DNA from: Zelonia costaricensis
Lineage: Eukaryota; Euglenozoa; Kinetoplastea; Trypanosomatida; Trypanosomatidae
Length of the DNA: 22,957 nucleotides
Direction of reading: 5' to 3'
Assembly (NCBI GenBank): GCA_030849075.1
Contig: JASAOO010003115.1
Coordinates: 1 to 22,957 of the forward strand
A program made the position numbers and the translations under genes. The notes under the pieces are model-generated. The model made no database searches and was not told the origin of the DNA. It saw only the letters and a list, made by a program, of their open reading frames with translations. This document shows, piece by piece, positions 17,112 to 22,957 of the stretch (its first letter is position 1; each line of letters starts with the position of its first letter).

Positions 17112-17339
17112 ATGAACCTCGGCGTCAAGCAGGAGTCGTTCCGCATCGAGACGATGATGAGCTCGCTGCGCGAGGAGTGCGTCAATCTCTGCTGCAAGGA
17201 CTTGTACAAGGGCGAGGAGCTGACCAAGGACGAGGTGCACTGCATCGACCGCTGCTCCTGGCGCTACCTCCACACCAACAAGATTATCTCCAGCATGCTA
17301 GACCGCAAGACACAGAGCTCGGGTAAGAAGTTGGTATAG
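17112..17339 (+). CDS. Small Tim chaperone (Tim9/Tim10 family) of the mitochondrial intermembrane space
   Basis: The 75-residue product carries the twin CX3C motif that defines the small Tim family: C23-VNL-C27 and C44-IDR-C48, with 16 residues between the two pairs, within the usual range. An extra Cys28 follows the first pair. Flanking helices are predicted by the pattern of charged and hydrophobic residues. Small Tims are imported by the Mia40/Erv-type oxidative pathway, form two internal disulfides and assemble into hexamers that escort hydrophobic precursors across the intermembrane space to the TIM22 or TIM complex. Trypanosomatids have several divergent small Tims, so I do not choose between the Tim9, Tim10 or Tim8/13 labels. 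The frame is open upstream of 17112 without coding character, and 17112 is the first ATG after the acceptor. Length fits the family. Confidence 0.9.
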   Translation: MNLGVKQESFRIETMMSSLREECVNLCCKDLYKGEELTKDEVHCIDRCSWRYLHTNKIISSMLDRKTQSSGKKLV

Positions 17340-17775
17340 CGCTAGCGCACTTCCAACACACGTGGATGACAGTGTGCGCTGGTTTTATGTTGGTATTTGT
17401 GTCTGTGTTTGTGTCTTGTGGCACACAGCGCCCCTTGACGGAAGGGCAGAGCCTGCCGCGTGGCCGCTTCCTCCTCCTCCCCCCCCCCCCGCCCCGCGCG
17501 GGGCTTTAACTAACATGGCCACGGCCACGCCCCCCCCCCCTTCCCCCCACGCCGCGTTGTTGATGCATCACAAAAATGACTCAAAAAACAGCCGCAAAGA
17601 AACAAAATAGGGGTGCGTATTCAGCGAAGCACCTGCGGTTGAGTGGAGATGCTAAGACGCAGAGCACTCTAATAATGCACCGACGCTGAGTGCGGCCGCC
17701 CCAATACTGCACACAAAAGCTGCTGCGGAGACCGTGAAACCTACTTGCTCTTCCCTTACTGCCCCTCCTGCCCAT

Positions 17776-17788
17776 CACACACACACAC
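17776..17788. repeat. Short (CA)n tract
   Basis: Six and a half CA units upstream of the TRAP-alpha gene, continuing imperfectly as CG/CA units. Confidence 0.85.
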
Positions 17789-17908
17789 GCGCACGTTCTT
17801 GCTCGGTCGCAGTCGCCGCTCACTGGTGATTCACACCCTCACTTCCTACCGTTCAGCTTTCCCCACCCTCCTCCTCACGTAACCCTCTCTGCGTTGTTCG
17901 ACTTGGCA

Positions 17909-17971
17909 TCCCCTCCACCCACCCCGCTCCCACTACTCCGCCCTTCCTCTCCGTCTTGCGTCCCCGCACAG
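17909..17971 (+). promoter_or_regulatory. Predicted trans-splice acceptor for the TRAP-alpha gene
   Basis: A C/T-rich tract ends in CACAG, with AG at 17970-17971, seven bases before ATG 17979. The leader would be very short. Confidence 0.6.
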
Positions 17972-17978
17972 CACGGTG

Positions 17979-18845
17979 ATGTCCCGCGCACTCCGCAAGC
18001 TTCTCTTCCTCGCCGTCGTGGCGCTGCTCATCGCCAGTGTCGCGCTGGCTGAGGTGGTGCCGGACGATGCGGACGACGCGATGGCGAGCGGCGCCGGCGA
18101 CGACGCGGACGACATGAACAACGGGGCGGAGGGCCGCATGCCGTACGTGAGCCGCGTGTACTTCCTCAACGCGACCTCGCAGTCGTTCCCGTCCTTCCCG
18201 GCCGGCTCCAAGGCGAACGCGGTCGTCGCCTTCCAGAACAACGACAACGCGGCCTCGCAGATGGTCTTCCTCGTCGCTGGTCTCCTGCAGCCGCCGCGTA
18301 CATACAGCACGACAATCCAGAACTTCTCCGTGGTGCGCCAGGTGCGCGAGGTGAAGCAGTCCGAGACGGTGAGCATGCACTACACCTTCACCCCCGACGC
18401 GCGCCTCGAGCCGGGGGAGTACAACATGGTGATTGGCCTGTACCTGCAGGACTCCGCCACGAACCAGACGTACTTCATGGCGGCCTTCAACTCGAGCGTC
18501 ATGATCGAGGACCCGCTCGGCACGGACCCGCGCACCGTGCTCACGTACTTCACCCTCCTCGCCATCTTCGGTGGCGTCGCCTACGTGGTCGCCGACAAGC
18601 TGGGCATCGTGAAGGTGATCAAGGCGGCTATGAACGCCAAGAGCGGGCGCGCGGGCAGCAGCGGCAGCAGCAGCGGCATCAGCAGCGCCAAGGCGGTGGA
18701 GGTGGGCACGAGCGGTGCGGCCTACGACCCGGCCTACATCAACGCTGAGCACCAGCGCTACCGCGAGGAGGTGCTGCGCCAGAAGTCGGCCTCCCCCCAC
18801 CAGCGCAAGGCCTCCTCCTCGCCGAGTGGGAAGAAGAAGAACTGA
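17979..18845 (+). CDS. Translocon-associated protein alpha subunit (TRAP-alpha / SSR1)
   Basis: The 288-residue product is a type I ER membrane protein. It has a signal peptide (about 1-24, likely cut after ALA), an acidic Asp-rich lumenal stretch (about 29-52), a beta-sandwich-like lumenal domain (about 55-180), one transmembrane helix (about 187-207) and a basic, Ser/Gly/Lys-rich cytosolic tail ending in KKK. Four N-glycosylation sequons lie in the lumenal part: N64, N115, N162 and N171. The order of acidic N-terminus, lumenal domain, single membrane helix and basic tail is that of TRAP-alpha, and motifs such as LEPGEYNMVIGLYLQD (about 143-158) and AFNSSVMIEDP (about 169-179) fit the family. 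TRAP sits beside Sec61 and assists co-translational translocation of selected precursors. An in-frame GTG precedes the ATG directly; the ATG is taken as start. Confidence 0.9.
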   Translation: MSRALRKLLFLAVVALLIASVALAEVVPDDADDAMASGAGDDADDMNNGAEGRMPYVSRVYFLNATSQSFPSFPAGSKANAVVAFQNNDNAASQMVFLVAGLLQPPRTYSTTIQNFSVVRQVREVKQSETVSMHYTFTPDARLEPGEYNMVIGLYLQDSATNQTYFMAAFNSSVMIEDPLGTDPRTVLTYFTLLAIFGGVAYVVADKLGIVKVIKAAMNAKSGRAGSSGSSSGISSAKAVEVGTSGAAYDPAYINAEHQRYREEVLRQKSASPHQRKASSSPSGKKKN

Positions 18846-18954
18846 GGGCGTGCCGCAGTGCCGTATGGGCCCTTCCCCCCCCCCCCCTCGTCCTCTTCCT
18901 CCGTTTGCTTCTCCGCTCCGCGGGCTCACGCGGACCGCAGTAATGGTGCACGGA

Positions 18955-18980
18955 TGTGTGTGTGTGTGTGTGTGTGTGTG
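18955..18980. repeat. (TG)13 microsatellite
   Basis: Thirteen perfect TG units about 110 bases after the TRAP-alpha stop codon. Confidence 0.97.
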
Positions 18981-19044
18981 CTTTGTTTCTCCTTTGTTTC
19001 CCCATTGTGTGTTTCTTGATTGACTCCCTGCGTTCGGGTGTGTA

Positions 19045-19057
19045 TGTGTGTGTGTGT
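19045..19057. repeat. Short (TG)n tract
   Basis: Six and a half TG units, a second TG tract in the probable TRAP-alpha 3' UTR. Confidence 0.85.
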
Positions 19058-20030
19058 CCTGGTGGACGTTGCAGGCGGAGGAGCAGGATGAAGGAACGCG
19101 GCGTGCGCTGCAGGATGGGTGTGTGATGAGCCTGGCGTGACGGCGTTCCTCTGTTGGATGCCTGACGCACACCGCAGGCAACCGGCTGCTGCTCGTGACG
19201 AGAAGCTTACATCCACTGGGCTTCTATGGACTTCTCGAACACGCTCTCAGCTGATGCCGGCTGAGTCAGTCATGGTTGGTGATCAGACCTCGCCTCATGC
19301 TTGCCCACTTGCGTCTCCTGGTCGTCGGCGTCACATGCGTGTGCGTGTTCGCCCATTCGCCTCCATCGCATGATGAATGGCCCCGCCCACTTCTCCATCG
19401 TCTGCTGGTGGAAGTGTTTGTGTATCCGCGCTGGAGCTGTTGTGGCAAGCGTGCGCTTGTCCCGCGGTTGACAACGATGATGCCCGTCTCTCTGTGTGTG
19501 AGTGTGTGTCTCTGTGTGCGGGTGTGTGTCTCTGTGGATCTGATTGATGGCGTGCATGAACGGTGGAGTTGCCGGAGTGGTGTAAGGCCGTGGTGTGTCG
19601 CCTCTCTGTACGCGGGCGGGCGCGTGTGTGTTTGTGTGGAGACCTTTACCCCCCACCCCCCTAAGCTGCCGACGTGAGACGCTCCGTCAAACGTAAAAAA
19701 AAAAACCTCAATAGAACAGCAATGCACGGAGAAACAAGAAGGGGTGCACCGTCGTGCCCTACGCGCCAGCTCGGCCCACAGCGAGCGTGTGCAGACGTGC
19801 CCTTTTGTGTTTCCCTGGCTCGCGTCAAATTGACAAGCACGCGGACAGCTCGCCGCTTTCTGCATCGGCGGCGGGATGTCGGACAGACCCGAGGACGTCT
19901 GAGGTGCCTTTCTGCAGTCGTCGAGGGCGTCGTGCCGAAGGAGGAGCTCCACGTCGCGTGTCTCTGCTGCAGTGTGCTGCGCGAATCCACTGGGACAGCT
20001 CTCACGACGCTGTTTAGCCGTCGTTTACTT

Positions 20031-20077
20031 CCTCTGCCCGCCTCCCCCCCCTCTTGTTTCTTTTATTCTCTTCTCAG
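20031..20077 (+). promoter_or_regulatory. Predicted trans-splice acceptor for the last gene
   Basis: A strong T/C-rich tract ends in TCAG, with AG at 20076-20077. The leader to ATG 20236 would be about 158 nt and, unlike those of the other genes, includes upstream ATGs. Confidence 0.65.
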
Positions 20078-20119
20078 CGTATCCCTGGCCAGTGTAGCCA
20101 CGCAGGGCTGAACGTGCAA

Positions 20120-20187
20120 ATGCGATGGCTTGCGCCGCCGCACGCCAACCAAGAAGCAGTACCCTTCCCACCTTACATCTAGAATAG
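20120..20187 (+). other. Two overlapping upstream ORFs in the leader of the last gene
   Basis: ATG at 20120 opens a 20-codon ORF ending in TAG at 20180-20182. ATG at 20125 opens another 20-codon ORF, in the frame of the main CDS, ending in TAG at 20185-20187. Both terminate before the main ATG at 20236. If the acceptor at 20076-20077 is used, ribosomes would meet both first. Splicing downstream of 20125 would remove them. Confidence 0.5.
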
Positions 20188-20213
20188 ACACACACACACT
20201 CACACACACACAC
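20188..20213. repeat. (AC)n microsatellite
   Basis: About thirteen AC/CA units broken by a single T, inside the predicted leader just after the upstream ORFs and 22 bases before the main ATG. Confidence 0.93.
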
Positions 20214-20235
20214 GTACTACAGATACGCATCGGCG

Positions 20236-21957
20236 ATGCCGCGGCTGCGGGAGCGCGTGCCGTCGTCGGCCTTCCCTTTCGGCAGCTACGCCGTCGACCT
20301 GGACGAGGCCGATCGGTTCAGTGCGAGCAGGACACGCGAAGGCGCTGCCGCGGCTGCGTCTGCAGGGGCGGCACCCTCCACCAACATTCTCACGGAGGAG
20401 GTGGACCAGGCGACCCTCAGCTTCACCGCGGCCGTGCGAGACGGCGATCAGCCGTCGCTGACGCGCAGCGTGCTCTTTGCGAACCGCGTGCTCACCAAGG
20501 CGGCCCACCGCAGACACGAGGCCGGCAGTCTGGAGAGCGGCAGCGGCGGTGGTGGTGGCGGGGCGGCAGATGCCGCGGGTGCTGCCGCCTCGGCATCCAC
20601 GACGACGGCTGCGACATCCGCGGCGGCACTTCACTTTGCCCGGTCCGGCGACCCGAGCGCGATGCGGGGGGCTCTGCCGGTGGGCCACGGGGCGCCATCG
20701 CTGAAGCAGTGGGTCGACGCGCTGGAGACGCTGACGACCGCGGCGCTGCCCACCGCCTTCCAGTACCTGCGCGAGCGCTACGACGACGCCACGGTCTGGA
20801 ACTCGGCGGACCGCGCGTGCGCGCTGGCCGTGGTGAACTTGATCTTCTTCACTCTCGTGCTGTGTCGGCAGCTGCAGCGGCAGGTGGGTGCAACGCTGGT
20901 GTGGCACCAGCGGCGTCTCCAGCACCAGCAGCGGATGCGTCGCCACGTCTCGCTTCCCGGCACCGCCATGGCGCCCTTCCTCGCCGGCACGGCGCCTCAG
21001 CAGCAGCAATCGCAACACGCGGCATCGGTGTCGACAGCCGGGTCGCCGCAGCTGAGAGCCGCACAGGCGGAGGTGCGCCAGCTGGACGCGCTGCAGCGGC
21101 GGCTGGACCGGCTGTACGAGGCGCAGCAGCACGTGTGCCTGCGCCACATCTGTTTCATAGCCTGGAACGCAGAGGCGCAGCTGCACGCTGTCAAGGTGCA
21201 GAGCTCCGTCATTCTACGAGGCATGCCGAACCTTCTGGAGCTACCCCGCGTGCCACGCTACCTCAGCGAGCACGACGGCTGGATGTGGCTCTGGGTGGTG
21301 GTGCTGTTCCACGCCACGCAGCGCCCACCCGCCGCCCCGGCAGTCCCGCCGCCACCAGCCCTGGCCTCCACCCCGAGCTCCTCCTCGCGCTCCCCTGTCG
21401 CGGGCCCCCCGATGGCAGGGCCCGCAACTACGTCATCCCCTGACTCCGCCGCGCAGCACCGCCATCTGGACGAGACGCAGCACGACGGTGCCGCACCCGA
21501 TGCGTCGCTCGCAGCGCCGCCAGCGTCGCCACCGCGCAGTGCGGTGACCCGCGTTCTGCAGCAGCTCTTCACGCAGCCCGGCGGCGACCTGCACGCCCAC
21601 AGCGTCGTCGCCACCCAGCTCGCCGCCTTCGACGTCTACGTGCGGCAGTGGGTGGCGGTCACGCCGGTGGTGCGGTCGCTGCTGCACGACTGGGCGCAGC
21701 GCACGGTGCACGGCCGGCTGCGGGCCGACATTGCCACGCCGTCGCAGCTGCGAGCCCTCTTCGAGCTCATTGCGGCAGGCAGCTCCCTCGAGGAGCTGAT
21801 GCGCGTTGTCGTCACTCTCGATGACCTCGTCGTGCATCTCTCTCCCGTGTTCTTCGCGGCGACGCGGCCGCTGCTGAAGCTGCACCAACTGCTGGAGCAG
21901 CTCGTGCCCCTGCAGCTGTCTCTTCTCCTGCTGTGCGAGGTGCACCCTGGTGCGCGC

Positions 21958-21988
<31 letters not shown>

Positions 21989-22957
21989 GGGTGACCACAC
22001 CGATGCACGAGCTGGACGCCGACGACGACCTTGACGGGGACGACCTCACAACCGAGGAGCTCCGTGGGGTCGGCGGCGTCGACGTCGAGACAGACGACGT
22101 GCGCAGCACTGGCTTGCGCTCGCGCCGCACGTCGCGCACCCGCGCGCGAATGGGTAGCGGCACCGGCAGCACCTGCGCTGATGCCGCCCTTCGCTTCTGT
22201 GACGGCGTCTCGCGGCTGCTCGCGCATGTGGCGGAGCTCCTGCTCGAGCCGCGCACGCAACGCGCCGGCGACTTCGGCATCCTGCAGTTCCCGCAAAGCT
22301 CTTGCCTCGCCATGCTGAAGAGCACCGTGCTCTTCATTGCGACGGAGACGGTGATGCAGGACGGGGTGCTGCTCGCACGCCGGAACACCAGCGGCGGCCC
22401 GGGAGTCGGCGGTGGCGGTGGAGGCGGCGTCGACGCCGCTGCCGCTGCAAGTGCGGGTCTGCGCAAGCGGTGGCGTTGGTGGTCGGTGTGGACGAACACG
22501 GCGCACTACGTCTGCGTGACGGGTGGCCGCTTCGGCGAGCAGGAGGAGTCGGAGGCGGAGCTGACGCAGCACCGCCGCAGTCGCGACGCCTTCTTCGTGC
22601 AGGCGCTCGCCCTTGCCCTGGAAGACGCCTACGCCCTGCTCGCGATGGTCGCGGCGACGGAGCACGCCGGCACGCGTCGCGGCACACGCGTCCTGAACGA
22701 CGTCTTCACTCGCCTACGCGTCTTCTTTCTGCGCCTGCACGAGGAGCACCTCACGGCAATTCAGCTGCACGTCGTGAGCCCGTTCTCCGCGCTGGGCGAC
22801 GACACCTTCAACGCGTTTGCGCAGCTGCTCGAGCACTACGTGGCCGTCACCGCCGCGGAGGCCCCAGGCAGCTTCGCCACGACGCACGGCACATCGGGCA
22901 TGCGCTTCGTGCAGGCGGGGCACTGGGCTGCCTCGGCGCCGCTCCCGACGTCGTCGC
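20236..22957 (+). CDS. Large hypothetical protein, 3' end outside the window
   Basis: The frame is open from ATG 20236 to the window edge, at least 907 codons, with the GC-rich codon use of the neighbouring genes. The nearest in-frame stop upstream is TAG at 20185-20187, and 20236 is the first ATG after it. I recognise no family. Visible features are a poly-Gly/Ala stretch (about 100-115); a hydrophobic segment ALAVVNLIFFTLVLC (196-210) that could be a membrane helix; a Gln/Arg-rich probable coiled coil (about 211-300); a short hydrophobic WLWVVVLFH segment (351-359); a Pro/Ser/Ala-rich linker (about 362-430); a leucine-rich helical region (about 435-570); nine or so consecutive Ala codons (about 574-583); an acidic stretch (about 593-605); and a Gly-rich loop (about 722-732). 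The low-complexity loops between helical blocks are typical of Leishmania proteins. The hydrophobic segments may be buried helices rather than membrane spans. Confidence 0.85.

Larger units (their letters stand above)
17340..17978. other. Intergenic region between small Tim and TRAP-alpha genes
   Basis: This 640-base spacer holds a TG/T-rich beginning (about 17382-17420), two C runs (near 17478-17490 and 17530-17540), an A-rich island (about 17570-17610), a CA tract (17776-17788) and the pyrimidine-rich approach to the TRAP-alpha acceptor. No gene is seen. Confidence 0.7.
18846..20235. other. Intergenic region after TRAP-alpha
   Basis: This 1.4-kb spacer holds TG-rich 3' UTR with (TG)13 at 18955-18980, a further tract at 19045-19057 and TG patches near 19496-19535. 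An A-rich island (about 19688-19709) precedes mixed sequence and the acceptor at 20076-20077. The leader of the last gene carries two short upstream ORFs and a CA tract. No protein gene is supported between 18846 and 20076. Confidence 0.7.

Noticed and set aside
17853..19181. Minus-strand open frame of about 442 codons opposite TRAP-alpha
   Set aside because: It includes the translated CA repeat (Thr-His runs) and a His/Arg/Val-rich shadow pattern; TRAP-alpha on the + strand explains the region.

Overview
This window reads as nuclear DNA of a trypanosomatid protist, most likely Leishmania or a close Leishmaniinae relative. The reasons are: GC-rich coding DNA with strong G/C third-position bias; nine intronless genes all on the + strand; long gaps between genes; no visible bacterial-type or conventional eukaryotic promoters; and a pyrimidine tract followed by an AG (a spliced-leader trans-splice acceptor) ahead of each gene, after which the first ATG is usually the start codon. 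It looks like the inside of one polycistronic transcription unit. The species cannot be fixed from sequence alone.

Layout, left to right: (1) 594-1607, a p47-type UBA/SEP/UBX cofactor of the p97/VCP ATPase; (2) 2518-4701, a carnitine/choline acyltransferase-fold protein whose catalytic His and substrate motifs are replaced; (3) 5292-7100, an API5-family HEAT-repeat protein with an Asn/Arg-rich tail; (4) 9188-10681, a divergent mitochondrial carrier family protein; (5) 11836-14400, a large protein with a likely mitochondrial presequence and about seven winged-helix-like repeats; (6) 15408-15782, a short ORF with a presequence-like start that drifts into AT-rich DNA, possibly a truncated gene; (7) 17112-17339, a twin-CX3C small Tim chaperone; (8) 17979-18845, the TRAP-alpha subunit of the ER translocon; (9) 20236 to the window edge, a large unrecognised protein, open for at least 907 codons.

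The genes do not form one pathway, as is usual for trypanosomatid transcription units, although five of nine (2, 4, 5, 6, 7) plausibly act in mitochondria. The spacers carry strand-polarised repeats, with (GT)n soon after stop codons and (CA)n ahead of the next gene, short A-rich islands a few hundred bases upstream of acceptors, and long C runs. At least two spacers hold acceptor-like sites that no annotated gene needs. I found no tRNA, rRNA, CRISPR array, transposase or reverse-transcriptase gene. The most notable observations are the apparently dead acyltransferase, the repeated winged-helix architecture of gene 5, the carrier with altered signature motifs, the hybrid-looking gene 6, and the two upstream ORFs before gene 9.
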